NCBI RefSeq assembly: GCF_003990975.1
Contig: NZ_RZJR01000013.1
Location: forward strand, 62,001 to 126,000
Reading direction: 5' to 3'
Length of the DNA: 64,000 bases
Source: Cohnella sp. AR92
GTDB taxonomy: Bacteria; Bacillota; Bacilli; Paenibacillales; Paenibacillaceae
A program made the position numbers and the translations under genes. This document shows positions 44,447-52,486 of this stretch, in pieces; position 1 is the stretch's first letter, and every line of letters begins with the position of its first letter. The notes below the pieces were generated by a model that was given only the letters and a program-made list of their open reading frames with translations, was not told where the DNA came from and ran no database searches.

Positions 44447-44773
44447 CTATTGCTTTTTCATGTTCTCCAGCAGGGAAATGGCGTTGACCAGGTGATTGTC
44501 GAAGATCTGCCTGGCTACCTTCAGAAGCTCCTTGATCAACGGGTCTCTTAACGAGTATATGACAGAGGTTCCTTCCTTGGTTCCATAAACAACGTTCTTG
44601 CCGCGAAGAATGGCCAACTGCTGGGACACCGCCGAGCCTTCGCTTCCGAGCAGCGTCTGAATCTCGTTCACCGTCTTGTCGCCTTCCGATAGAAGCTCGA
44701 GGATACGAATCCGGAGAGGATGCGCCAACGCTTTGAAGAAATCGGCTTTGAATTGTTGGACCTCCTGAATCAT
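44447..44773 (-). CDS. ArsR-family repressor upstream of SulP
   Basis: This 108-residue winged-helix repressor shows FFKALAHPLRIRILELLSEGDKTVNEIQ near residues 11-38 and the recognition helix GSEGSAVSQQLAILRGKNVV near 44-63. It has no cysteine, so the classic ELCVC metal site of ArsR/SmtB is missing. It may sense a different signal such as an anion, a persulfide-independent stress or the membrane state. GGGGAGGG before ATG 44773 fixes the start. The SulP gene lies 102 bases downstream behind its own promoter and dyad. Confidence 0.88.
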   Translation of the reverse strand: MIQEVQQFKADFFKALAHPLRIRILELLSEGDKTVNEIQTLLGSEGSAVSQQLAILRGKNVVYGTKEGTSVIYSLRDPLIKELLKVARQIFDNHLVNAISLLENMKKQ

Positions 44774-44875
44774 AAGTGCCCTCCCCAACCTTGGTTGTCA
44801 TCTCTAACAAGAATAACACAATCGGGAAGGAGAAGGCACGGAAGTCCAGCTCGAACGTCAATGAAGCAAGAACTC

Positions 44876-45790
44876 CTACACTTCGATCGAATTGATAAGG
44901 CCCTTCAACTTCTCGGCCGACTGATGAAGCAGCGTCTTCTCGTCTTCCGAGATCTGCAGCTTCAGCACCTCGCGGACGCCGGTGCGGTCGACGACGCAAG
45001 GGACGCCCAGGTAAACGTCCGAGACGCCGTGATAGTCCTGCAGGAGGGTCGATACGTTCAGCACCGCTCCTTCATCGCGAAGAATCGCGGTGCAGATCCG
45101 ATCGAGCGCAAGCGCGATCGCGTAGTACGTGGCTCCCTTAGCCGTGATGATCTCATAGGCGGCGTCCCTCGTGCTGCGGAAGATGCGGTCCTTCTGCTCT
45201 TCGTCGAACGGAATGCGCGTCCCGGCTATGTTGGCGAGGCTCCACACCGGCAGCTCGGAGTCTCCGTGCTCGCCGATAATGTGGGCGTGAACGCTGCGCG
45301 GGTCGATGCCGAGCTCCTCTCCGATCAAGTACCGGAACCGCGCGCTGTCGAGCAGAGTCCCCGAGCCGATAATGCGGTGAACGGGCCACTGCGACTTTTT
45401 CCACGTGAAGTAACTCATAATGTCGACCGGATTCGAAGCGATCAGCAGAATGCCGTCTTGATTGTACTTGAACACCTCCGTCGTAATGCTCTCGAAGATG
45501 GAGATGTTTCTCTTCAGCAGGTCGATTCTCGATTCGCCCGGTTTCTGGGCCGCCCCCGCCGTAATGATGATCAGGTTGGCGCCGCGGCAATCCTCGTAGC
45601 TCCCCGCCCACACCTTCGTCTTGCCGAGAAAAGGCAGGCCGTGGTTCATGTCGATCGCGTCGCCTCGCGCCTTGCCCTGATTGGCGTCGATCAGCACGAT
45701 CTCGTCCGCGCGCTCTCTCAGCAGCAGCGTATAGGCGGTCGTCGCTCCGACGGCCCCCACTCCGATTATCACGATCTTCGTCTTATTCAT
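44876..45790 (-). CDS. ldh: L-lactate dehydrogenase
   Basis: This 304-residue NAD-dependent enzyme reduces pyruvate to lactate in fermentation. The NAD motif is VIIGVGAVGATTAY at residues 8-21, followed by EIVLIDANQGKARGDAIDMNHG near 32-53. IITAGAAQKPGESRIDLL near 90 is the substrate loop with the arginine, and the catalytic histidine is in HAHIIGEHGDSELPVW near 176. Three starts overlap. GGAGG is nine bases from ATG 45790, which is chosen. The ATG overlaps the stop of the upstream formate/nitrite channel by eight bases, a sign of coupled translation. Malate dehydrogenase is less likely, because GEHGDSE is LDH-like. Confidence 0.88.
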   Translation of the reverse strand: MNKTKIVIIGVGAVGATTAYTLLLRERADEIVLIDANQGKARGDAIDMNHGLPFLGKTKVWAGSYEDCRGANLIIITAGAAQKPGESRIDLLKRNISIFESITTEVFKYNQDGILLIASNPVDIMSYFTWKKSQWPVHRIIGSGTLLDSARFRYLIGEELGIDPRSVHAHIIGEHGDSELPVWSLANIAGTRIPFDEEQKDRIFRSTRDAAYEIITAKGATYYAIALALDRICTAILRDEGAVLNVSTLLQDYHGVSDVYLGVPCVVDRTGVREVLKLQISEDEKTLLHQSAEKLKGLINSIEV

Positions 45791-46607
45791 TCGCATCGAC
45801 CTCCGCAGGATAGGGGTTGGAAGCATCCAGTTCGTCCAGATAAGGTTTGTTCACGTAATAATACATAAAGCCCATCAGCAGCGCGCCCCCGATGATATTC
45901 CCCAGGGTGACCGGAATGAGATTGTGCAGCACGCCGCCCATCGAGATCGTCCCCGGATGATGCAGCACCAGCGCGATCGCGAACGTGCACATGTTGGCGA
46001 TGCTATGCTCGTAACCCGAGATAAAGAAGCAGAAGACGAACAGGATCATCGCGAACATCTTGGCCCCGTCGCCTTTGAGGGACATCGGGACAAAGAAAGC
46101 CAGGCAGACGAGCCAATTACAGAGAATGGCGCGGAAAAACAGCTCGAGCATCGGAAGGTTCATCTTCTTGTCCACCACGCTGAGCAGGAACCCGTTGACC
46201 GACGATTCCGCGAACAAGCCCGTCGTGTAGATCATGAAGGCGAAGAAGGCGGCCCCGATTATGTTGCCTATGTACGTATAAAGCCAAAGCTTCAGAACGG
46301 TCGGCCACTCGATCTTGCGCCGGAGGGCCGCATAGGTGTAGTAGAAGGTGTTGCCGGTGAACAGGTCTCCTCCCCCGTACGTGATCAGGATGATGGCCGC
46401 GCCGAACGTAATGGCCGCCATCGGATAGGTGAGCGGGGAGTGCTCCCCGTAGAAGAAGCTGCCCGTCTTGAAGGCGACGATAACCCCGAACCCGATGAAC
46501 ATGCTGGCCAGCGCGGAACGCGCGAGATACCGGAGACGGCTCCTCTTGTATACCTTGAGCTTCTTCAAGGCGAGCTGTTCGACTTTCTGCAGAGCGGCGA
46601 CTTCCAC
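45783..46607 (-). CDS. Formate/nitrite transporter (FNT) family channel
   Basis: This 274-residue protein with six hydrophobic segments belongs to the FNT family, which moves formate, nitrite, lactate or hydrosulfide. ITYGGGDLFTGNTFYYTYAALRR near 80-105 and LCNWLVCLAFFVPMSLKGDGAKM near 163-185 are the two half-channel motifs, and CFFISGYEHSIANMCTFAIAL near 195 holds the gating histidine. Start is GTG 46607 behind GGGGGAAGG. It is translationally coupled to ldh, so lactate or formate export during fermentation is the likely job. An FNR-like box lies at 46709-46724. Confidence 0.88.
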   Translation of the reverse strand: MEVAALQKVEQLALKKLKVYKRSRLRYLARSALASMFIGFGVIVAFKTGSFFYGEHSPLTYPMAAITFGAAIILITYGGGDLFTGNTFYYTYAALRRKIEWPTVLKLWLYTYIGNIIGAAFFAFMIYTTGLFAESSVNGFLLSVVDKKMNLPMLELFFRAILCNWLVCLAFFVPMSLKGDGAKMFAMILFVFCFFISGYEHSIANMCTFAIALVLHHPGTISMGGVLHNLIPVTLGNIIGGALLMGFMYYYVNKPYLDELDASNPYPAEVDANE

Positions 46608-46680
46608 GGCCTTCCCCCTTCTTTAAATAGAGAATTCATTCTCATTCGTACGTTCTCGCATGAAATATCATGATCATTTT

Positions 46681-46724
46681 ACTATAAATGGACATTCGGC
46701 GATTGATCTGTGACAAAAATCATA
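46681..46724 (-). promoter_or_regulatory. FNR-like box and promoter of the FNT-ldh operon
   Basis: TGTGA-N6-TCATA (46709-46724) matches the TGTGA-N6-TCACA FNR/CRP consensus in nine of ten bases. TATAGT (46686-46681, minus strand) lies downstream, with no good -35. Box centre to predicted start is about 42 bases, the spacing used by class II activators. Confidence 0.6.
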
Positions 46725-46779
46725 GACTCGGCGGAAAAGTTAACGTTGACGTAAGCGATAGGAGGTGGTATTTTACTTA

Positions 46780-46817
46780 TTGACTGATATCTTATTGATA
46801 AGCTATTTATCGATATC
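46780..46817 (+). promoter_or_regulatory. MerR-MFS promoter with long dyad
   Basis: TTGACT (46780-46785) and TATTTA (46804-46809) are 18 bases apart. A dyad with ends GATATC (46786-46791 and 46812-46817) and inner arms TTGATAA/TTTATCGA fills the spacer, as MerR-type activators require. Confidence 0.6.
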
Positions 46818-46841
46818 CTATTTGCGAAGCAATATCCTAGA

Positions 46842-47297
46842 ATGAAAGAAGGGCTGGTCATCTATAAAATCGAGCAGGTTGCGAAGAAGGTCGGTTTAAC
46901 CAAACGGACGCTGCGATATTACGAAGAGCTAGGGCTTATCCCCCCGCCTCATCGAAGCGAAGGCGGGTTTCGTTTGTACACGGACGATCACATCGAGCGC
47001 CTGAATAAGCTCATCAACGCACGCGACGTTCTCGGCTTCTCGCTCCAGGAATTGCAGCAGTATGTCGCGTTGCTGGAGGATTTCAGCAGCCATCGCGACT
47101 CGTTGAAGCAGCTCGACGATCAAGCGGAGAAGCTTCGGAGGCTGGAAAGCGTGGAGCGATTGGTCGCCAGCCAGATCGAGATGATCGATCAGAAGCTGGA
47201 GAGAATGAAGAAGGTCCGATCCGAAGCCCATCAGATGTTGGTCAGGATCGGCGAAATCAAACAACGAACCCAACATAATCTAGCCAATCAGGAGTGA
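46842..47297 (+). CDS. MerR-family regulator
   Basis: This 151-residue protein has an N-terminal winged helix KIEQVAKKVGLTKRTLRYYEELGLIPPP at about 10-37, with RRYY-type contacts, and a long dimerising coiled coil (about 80-140). The C-terminal part is short, with no drug-binding GyrI domain and no cysteine ligands, so it is neither BmrR nor a metal sensor of the usual kind. No good ribosome site precedes ATG 46842, so the start is uncertain by a few codons. The MFS gene follows nine bases later. Together they resemble regulator/exporter pairs. Confidence 0.82.
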   Translation: MKEGLVIYKIEQVAKKVGLTKRTLRYYEELGLIPPPHRSEGGFRLYTDDHIERLNKLINARDVLGFSLQELQQYVALLEDFSSHRDSLKQLDDQAEKLRRLESVERLVASQIEMIDQKLERMKKVRSEAHQMLVRIGEIKQRTQHNLANQE

Positions 47298-47306
47298 TCG
47301 AAACCC

Positions 47307-48548
47307 GTGGAACCGTCAACCAAACCCTCGCCGTCAAGCGCGGCAACGACCAAAAGCGCAAAGAGCAGTCTATTGAACCAGCCGCGGGCGGTATGGGCGG
47401 TATTCTTCGCCGGCATCATCGCCTTCATGGGGATCGGGCTTGTCGATCCGATCCTTAAGGAGATCGCGGCCAAGCTGGAGGCCACGCCAAGCCAGGTCAG
47501 CCTCTTGTTCACCAGCTACAATGCCGTCATGGCCGTCGCCATGCTCATTACCGGCACGGTAACGACTCGGATCGGCATCAAACGCACGCTGCTCCTCGGC
47601 GTCGTCATTATCGCGATCTTCTCGCTGCTCGGCGGCTTGTCGGATAACATCTGGACTCTCGTCGGCCTGCGCGCCGGCTGGGGACTCGGCAACGCGTTCT
47701 TCGTGGCTACCGCGCTGACGGCGATCGTCTCGCTCTCCAAAGGGGGCGTCGCCCGCTCCATTATCCTGTACGAAGCCGCGGTAGGCCTCGGCATCTCGGT
47801 AGGCCCGCTCGTTGGCGGAGAGCTCGGCTCGATCTCCTGGAGAGGTCCGTTCATCGGCGTCGCCTGCTTGATGGTCATCGCTTTCGCCGCGATTACTACG
47901 CTCTTGCCTAAGGCGGCCGGAACGCCGAGCAGCTCCGCTCCCGCGAAGAAAACGTCGCTGTTGGACCCGTTCCGGGCCCTGCGTTACCGCTCGCTTGTCG
48001 TGTTCGGACTTACCGCTTGCTTTTATAACTTCGGATTCTTTACCCTCATGGCTTATGCGCCTTTCGTCATGGGCTTGGGCATTCATCAGCTTGGCTACGT
48101 GTTCCTGTGCTGGGGCATTCTATTGGCGATCACCTCCGTTTTCATGGCCCCGTGGCTGCAGCGCCGTTTCGGCACCGTTAAATCCATGGCGACGATGCTG
48201 ACGCTGTTCGGATTGACGCTGCTCGCGATGGCGATCTGGACCGATACCCAATGGGTCATTGTCGCCAGCGTTATCTTCGCGGGGGCCCTGCTCGGCAACA
48301 ACAATACGCTCATTACGACCGGTGTCATGAACGCCGCTCCTGTCGAGCGTTCCACCGCCTCCGCCGCTTACAGCTTCCTCCGCTTTATCGGCGGCGCGAT
48401 CGCGCCATACTTCGCCGGCAAGCTTGCCGAGTGGTATAACCCGCACGTTCCTTTCTATGTCGGGGCCGGATTCGTCATCGTATCCGTTATCTTTATCCTG
48501 ATGAATCACCGTCACATCAAGCATGTCGACCATGCAGGCGGGCATTAA
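47307..48548 (+). CDS. MFS exporter co-transcribed with a MerR regulator
   Basis: This 413-residue protein has about 12 membrane segments after a Ser/Thr/Lys-rich N-terminal 30 residues. GTVTTRIGIKRTLLLGVVI near 82 is motif A, and VGLGISVGPLVGGELGSISW near 158 is motif C of exporters (GP..GG). Start is GTG 47307 with AGGAG twelve bases before, a rather long spacing. It follows the MerR gene by nine bases and ends in a terminator, so the pair is an operon. A drug or metabolite export role is likely. The substrate is unknown. Confidence 0.87.
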   Translation: MEPSTKPSPSSAATTKSAKSSLLNQPRAVWAVFFAGIIAFMGIGLVDPILKEIAAKLEATPSQVSLLFTSYNAVMAVAMLITGTVTTRIGIKRTLLLGVVIIAIFSLLGGLSDNIWTLVGLRAGWGLGNAFFVATALTAIVSLSKGGVARSIILYEAAVGLGISVGPLVGGELGSISWRGPFIGVACLMVIAFAAITTLLPKAAGTPSSSAPAKKTSLLDPFRALRYRSLVVFGLTACFYNFGFFTLMAYAPFVMGLGIHQLGYVFLCWGILLAITSVFMAPWLQRRFGTVKSMATMLTLFGLTLLAMAIWTDTQWVIVASVIFAGALLGNNNTLITTGVMNAAPVERSTASAAYSFLRFIGGAIAPYFAGKLAEWYNPHVPFYVGAGFVIVSVIFILMNHRHIKHVDHAGGH

Positions 48549-48573
48549 TTGTTAAAGCAGCCAACCAAATGAG

Positions 48574-48610
48574 AAGAACTTGCCTTCAACAGGAGGCGAG
48601 TTCTTTTTTT
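48574..48610 (+). terminator. Terminator of the MerR-MFS operon
   Basis: Arms AAGAACTTGCC and GGCGAGTTCTT (one GU pair) are followed by eight T, 25 bases past the stop. Confidence 0.88.
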
Positions 48611-48630
48611 CTTTTTTTTCGGAGCCGAAT

Positions 48631-48672
48631 CTTCAGAATTTCTTCAGAAAGTTCTCGGGAAGGAACTAAGAT
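48631..48672 (+). promoter_or_regulatory. OmpR-type direct repeats before the dedA operon
   Basis: CTTCAGAA occurs at 48631-48638 and 48642-48649, a period of 11 bases or one helical turn. TAAGAT (48667-48672) lies 17 bases after the second copy. The repeats thus sit at the -35 position, as in promoters activated by OmpR/PhoB-class regulators. Such a regulator is the third gene of the operon. Confidence 0.6.
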
Positions 48673-48730
48673 CTTTTTCTTAAACTGATCTTGCTCTTAG
48701 AAGAGTAAATCGTGCGGAAGGAGAACAGGC

Positions 48731-49219
48731 ATGGATCAAATGATGTCGCTGATAAGCCACTACGGCTACGTCGTGCTGTTTTTGGCTTTCTGTTTGGGGC
48801 CCTTCGGCATTCCCGTTCCGAGCGAGGTGACGCTGATCGCCGCCGGAATGATGACCGCCCAAGGGCTGCTGCACCCTTTCTATACGTTCTCTGTCATCCT
48901 GCTGGGCATGACGTCCGCGGTTACGGCAGGGTACTGGACCGGCAGATTAGCCGGAAAATACGGTTTGCTCCGAGGCATACGCCGTTTCGAAGGCTATCGG
49001 AAAGCGGAGCGATTCTACGCGAAACACAACGGGACGGCCTTGTCCCTCGGCTATTTACTCCCGCTCGTTCGCTACTTCGTTACTGTGCTAGCCGGACTGA
49101 ACGGAGTTCCCTTTAAGCGAATGCTCCTCGTTTCTTACCCCAGCGCCGTCGTATGGATCGGAACTCTATACGGCGTCGGCTGCGCGTGCGGGCAGCCAAT
49201 CATGAAACTATTCGAATGA
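48731..49219 (+). CDS. DedA/VTT-family membrane protein
   Basis: This 162-residue protein has about five hydrophobic segments and the DedA signature: LAFCLGPFGIPVPSEVTLIAAGMM near residue 18 and GYWTGRLAGKYGLLRGIRRFEGYRKAERFYAKH near 65-98. LGYLLPLVRYFVTVLAGLNGVPFKR near 107 holds the conserved arginines. DedA proteins are thought to move phospholipids such as undecaprenyl phosphate or phosphatidylethanolamine across the membrane and affect resistance to cationic peptides. It is shorter than usual (about 200), lacking part of the last segment. It heads a four-gene operon with a methyltransferase and a two-component system. Confidence 0.87.
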   Translation: MDQMMSLISHYGYVVLFLAFCLGPFGIPVPSEVTLIAAGMMTAQGLLHPFYTFSVILLGMTSAVTAGYWTGRLAGKYGLLRGIRRFEGYRKAERFYAKHNGTALSLGYLLPLVRYFVTVLAGLNGVPFKRMLLVSYPSAVVWIGTLYGVGCACGQPIMKLFE

Positions 49220-49229
49220 GGTGGATCCG

Positions 49230-49796
49230 ATGTCTCGCAACCATTCCCTGCTTTTCTTCCGCAAATTCATTCATAACCCCAAGTATGTCGGAAGCGTCAT
49301 GCCCAGCTCGCGTTTCTTGGCTAACCGCATGGTTAGATCGGCGAATTGGGAGCAAGCTGAACAGATCGTGGAGATCGGAGCCGGAACGGGGGCGATCACG
49401 CGCGTCATCGCCGAACGAGCAAAGCCGGGAAGCAAGGTGATCCTTTTCGAGAAAGAGGAAGAGATGGGCGAGCGGCTTCAACGGGATTTTCCCCAGTTCA
49501 TTCGGGAGAGCAATGCGTTGAGACTCGTTGCCGAGCTGAAGAAGCACAACGTACAAGAAGTCGATTATATTTTTAGCGGACTGCCCTTCTATAACTTCTC
49601 CCCGACCATGCGTCTTCAATTGATCGAGCAGTGCAAAGCGGCGCTGAAGCCGGGAGGCAAACTGATTGCCTTTCAATACTCTTTGCAAATGAGAAAGCTC
49701 CTGTCGGAGCACTTCGAGATGGAGAGAATCTCCGCGGTCCCCTTGAATTTCCCCCCTGCGTTTGTTTATGTTTGTAGGAAAAGAGGCAGCGATTAA
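49230..49796 (+). CDS. SAM-dependent methyltransferase, phospholipid N-methyltransferase-like
   Basis: This 188-residue Rossmann-fold methyltransferase has motif I IVEIGAGTGAITRVI near residue 47 and FEKEEEMGERL near 74 as the acidic ribose contact. The post-motif region DYIFSGLPFYNFSP near 112 recalls RsmA/KsgA and PmtA-type enzymes. The start FFRKFIHNPKYVGSVMPSSRFLANRMV is typical of the phospholipid N-methyltransferase group. Next to dedA and an envelope-type two-component system, methylation of a lipid head group is more likely than rRNA methylation. GAGGTGG before ATG 49230 is preferred to the GTG at 49221. Confidence 0.8.
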   Translation: MSRNHSLLFFRKFIHNPKYVGSVMPSSRFLANRMVRSANWEQAEQIVEIGAGTGAITRVIAERAKPGSKVILFEKEEEMGERLQRDFPQFIRESNALRLVAELKKHNVQEVDYIFSGLPFYNFSPTMRLQLIEQCKAALKPGGKLIAFQYSLQMRKLLSEHFEMERISAVPLNFPPAFVYVCRKRGSD

Positions 49797-49822
49797 ATTC
49801 TTCATTCGAGGGGGGAAATGCA

Positions 49823-50509
49823 TTGAGCGTAATTCTCGTTGTGGATGACGATCCGGAAATAAGAGATGTTATCCAAGTTTACCTGCGGAATGAAGGGCAT
49901 TCCGTTCTGGAGGCCAGCGACGGCGTGGAAGCGCTCGGCGTGCTTGCCCAACGCGAAGTGGACCTGATCGTCTTGGATGTCATGATGCCGCGAATGGACG
50001 GCATTAAAGCCTGCATGCAGATCCGCCAGAGCTATTCCGTCCCCATTATCATGCTCTCCGCGAAAGAGGGGGATCTGGATAAGATCATGGGATTATCGAC
50101 AGGCGCGGACGATTATATCACGAAGCCGTTCAACCCCATGGAGTTGATCGCTCGCGTAAAAGCGCAGTTAAGACGGCAAAAGATGCTCGCAGAGAAAGGC
50201 ACCGCCCATCATCAGATAACGATCCGAGAGCTCTTTATCGATAGGGCTAAGCACTATGTATCGATCCGCGGGCAAGAGGCCACGCTGACCCCGCTCGAGT
50301 TCTCCATTCTATCCCTTCTTGCGGCTAGCCCCGGGCAAGTCTTCAGCGCCGATGCGATCTACGAATCGGTCTGGAAAGAGCGGGCCGGCTATACGGACAA
50401 TACGGTCATGGTTCATATTCGGAATCTGCGGGAGAAGCTGGAGCTGAACCCGAGGAAGCCGGAGTATATCAAGACGGTCTGGGGGGTTGGCTATAAAATC
50501 GATAACTAA
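49823..50509 (+). CDS. OmpR/PhoB-family response regulator
   Basis: This 228-residue regulator has a receiver domain with acidic pair DDDPE near residues 8-12, phosphoacceptor Asp in LIVLDVMMPRMDG near 52, Thr/Ser near 80 (MLSAKEGDL) and Lys in YITKPFNPMEL near 103. The C-terminal winged helix shows LTPLEFSILSLLAASPGQVFS and VMVHIRNLREKLE. Start is TTG 49823 behind a run of G. It overlaps the kinase gene by 23 bases, so both proteins should be made in a fixed ratio. The direct repeats at 48631-48649 are a likely site. Confidence 0.92.
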   Translation: MSVILVVDDDPEIRDVIQVYLRNEGHSVLEASDGVEALGVLAQREVDLIVLDVMMPRMDGIKACMQIRQSYSVPIIMLSAKEGDLDKIMGLSTGADDYITKPFNPMELIARVKAQLRRQKMLAEKGTAHHQITIRELFIDRAKHYVSIRGQEATLTPLEFSILSLLAASPGQVFSADAIYESVWKERAGYTDNTVMVHIRNLREKLELNPRKPEYIKTVWGVGYKIDN

Positions 50510-51620
50510 GCATCTCGGATTAAGACGCAGCGTTCGTTACTCTTTCCTCGGGGCTACGGTGTTGACCATTGTGGTCTCCTATATTCTTAGCGTATACATT
50601 ATCTGGTTTATCGGAAAAATGCTCGATTCGACCACCTCCTTAGGAAAGCCCGAATACATTCCCTTGTTGGTTGTCGGCTCGCTAGTCGTTTTCATCCTCG
50701 TTTTTCTATTGTTCTTCTATCTCCTAACGAAGCGTATCATGACCTATTTTGCGGTTCTTATCGATGGGCTCGGCATGATCTCTCAAGGCGATCTCGAGCA
50801 TAGGGTTCCCGTCCGCCGCGACGACGAACTAGGCACCTTGGCCAGGAATATGAACATAATGGCCGAACAGCTCGCAGCGCAGAAAAGGAAGGAAAAAGAG
50901 ACGGAGGAATCCAAGATGAATCTCATTACGGGGGTTTCCCATGATCTTCGCACTCCGCTGACGAGCATGATCGGCTACTTGGATTTGCTCCGCAAACGTT
51001 CCTATTCGGATGAGAACGAATACGATCGCTTCGTCAACAATGCTTTCAGCAAAGCTCAGCAGTTAAAAAAGCTCATCGACGATCTGCTTACCTATACTCG
51101 ATTAACTTCCGGAGATATGGTATTCGCGAAGCAGCGAGCCGACATGCGAGAACTATTGGAGCAAGTGCTATTCGAGTTCGTGCCCATTGCCGAAGAATAT
51201 CATGCCGTTGTCCGATCGGAGATCGGGATTCAGAAGGCGGCCGTCCATATTGACCCTGAACAAATCGCTCGGATATTAGACAACCTGCTGATGAATTCCC
51301 TTAAATATTCAACCGATCCCAAAGTCATCGACATCCGGCTAACTTCCGACAAGACGTCCGTTTATTTGACCATAGGGAACGAAGGAGAACCGATTACCGA
51401 AGAGCAGGAAGCCAAGCTGTTCGATCGGTTCTATAAGACGGAAAAGATCGAGCTTCATTCCCATCTTCAATCGGGCGCCGGGTTAGGTCTTGCCATTGCG
51501 AGACAGCTTGCCGAACGTCAGGACGGGAGCCTAACGCTTGAATACGAGAATGGCCATTATGCTTTTACGTTAAAGCTTCCCTTGCTGCAGAACGACGGAA
51601 GCCCGGAACCTTTGCCCTAG
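50487..51620 (+). CDS. HAMP-containing sensor histidine kinase
   Basis: This 377-residue kinase has two membrane segments (about 18-42 and 57-80) separated by only about 15 residues, so it has almost no outside domain. This is the intramembrane-sensing layout of envelope-stress kinases. A HAMP domain follows, with LIDGLGMISQGDLEHRVPVRRDDELGTLARNMN near 90-125. The H-box is GVSHDLRTPLTSMIGYL near 150, the N-box RILDNLLMNSLKYS near 262 and the G-box SGAGLGLAIARQLAE near 330. The start is TTG 50487 inside the regulator gene, the only plausible one before the first membrane segment. Confidence 0.9.
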   Translation: MAIKSITKHLGLRRSVRYSFLGATVLTIVVSYILSVYIIWFIGKMLDSTTSLGKPEYIPLLVVGSLVVFILVFLLFFYLLTKRIMTYFAVLIDGLGMISQGDLEHRVPVRRDDELGTLARNMNIMAEQLAAQKRKEKETEESKMNLITGVSHDLRTPLTSMIGYLDLLRKRSYSDENEYDRFVNNAFSKAQQLKKLIDDLLTYTRLTSGDMVFAKQRADMRELLEQVLFEFVPIAEEYHAVVRSEIGIQKAAVHIDPEQIARILDNLLMNSLKYSTDPKVIDIRLTSDKTSVYLTIGNEGEPITEEQEAKLFDRFYKTEKIELHSHLQSGAGLGLAIARQLAERQDGSLTLEYENGHYAFTLKLPLLQNDGSPEPLP

Positions 51621-51679
51621 TCCCGAGCTTCCGCCGATAGCGGTTAACGTTTCGATTCGTCCGATGTTATTGCCCTTCC

Positions 51680-52471
51680 TTATTCTTCGGTTGGCGCGGA
51701 CTCTGTTCCGTCTCCCGAATGATCGGGCCGCAGCGCTTGCTTGAGATCTTCCCGCAGCTTCTCCACGATCTCTCGAAGCTTCGCGGAAGATTCGGCGTCC
51801 GGGCTCTCTTGCACGGCGCGGGCCGCGTGGCCCAGCAAGCCGACGGTTTCCGGCCACTGAACGACCAGCCGGCGCAGATCGCGCTTATCGACTTCCCCCG
51901 CCGGACCGGGACGATGCCCACGACGGTCCCAACGCTCATCGGGACGTGCGGGTGCAGCCTTCTCGCGTTCTTGCAGATGCGCTTTGCCCTCTTCCGTAAT
52001 CTCGTACAGCTTCTTCCCGTCCGCCTCGGTAGAACGGATCAGCTGCATCTCTTCGAGCAGCTGCAGGTTCGGGTAGATCGAGCCCGCGCTCGGCGTGTAC
52101 AAGCCGCCCGTCTTCTCTTCCATCGCCTTGATCATCTGATAACCGTGCATCGGCGCGGAAGCCAGAAGCTCCAGCAGCGCGAACTTGAATTCGCCACGCA
52201 TGAAGAATCTCTTGCCCTCGCCGCGCCCTTCCATGCCGCCGAAGCCTCTTTCGAAACCGCGGCCTCCGCGGCCCCCGTGACCATACCCGCGTCCATGCCC
52301 GCGTCCATGCCCGGGTCCATGCCCGGGTCCATGTCCGCCGGAGCCTCCGCGCCCCTCGCCTCTTCCTCCGTCGAAATGCCGGAAGAATTGTTCGCGGCGG
52401 AAGCCTCCGCCCTCGCCGTATCGTTCCCAATCCGGATGCTGCGGCCTGCGGCCGTGTGGATGCATTCTCAT
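51680..52471 (-). CDS. PadR-family regulator with Gly/His-rich N-terminal extension
   Basis: This 263-residue regulator has an N-terminal low-complexity extension of about 85 residues (repeats such as GHGPGHGRGHGRGYGHGGRGGRGF). A PadR winged helix follows (about 87-165: FALLELLASAPMHGYQMIKAMEEKTGGLYTPSAGSIYP and a LIRSTEADGKKLYEITEEG wing). A helical tail runs from about 200. Known PadR proteins of this shape repress exporters or their own gene. The extension could bind metal through its histidines. Start is ATG 52471 behind GAGGGG. Two copies of a palindromic operator lie in the promoter, pointing to autoregulation. No obvious target gene is adjacent except the upstream DUF3231 unit on the same strand. 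Confidence 0.87.
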   Translation of the reverse strand: MRMHPHGRRPQHPDWERYGEGGGFRREQFFRHFDGGRGEGRGGSGGHGPGHGPGHGRGHGRGYGHGGRGGRGFERGFGGMEGRGEGKRFFMRGEFKFALLELLASAPMHGYQMIKAMEEKTGGLYTPSAGSIYPNLQLLEEMQLIRSTEADGKKLYEITEEGKAHLQEREKAAPARPDERWDRRGHRPGPAGEVDKRDLRRLVVQWPETVGLLGHAARAVQESPDAESSAKLREIVEKLREDLKQALRPDHSGDGTESAPTEE

Positions 52472-52486
52472 GTGCCATCGCCCCTC

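Noticed and set aside
46842..47297. Metal-sensing MerR (CueR/ZntR type)
   Set aside because: The C-terminal part has no cysteine pair and no metal loop.
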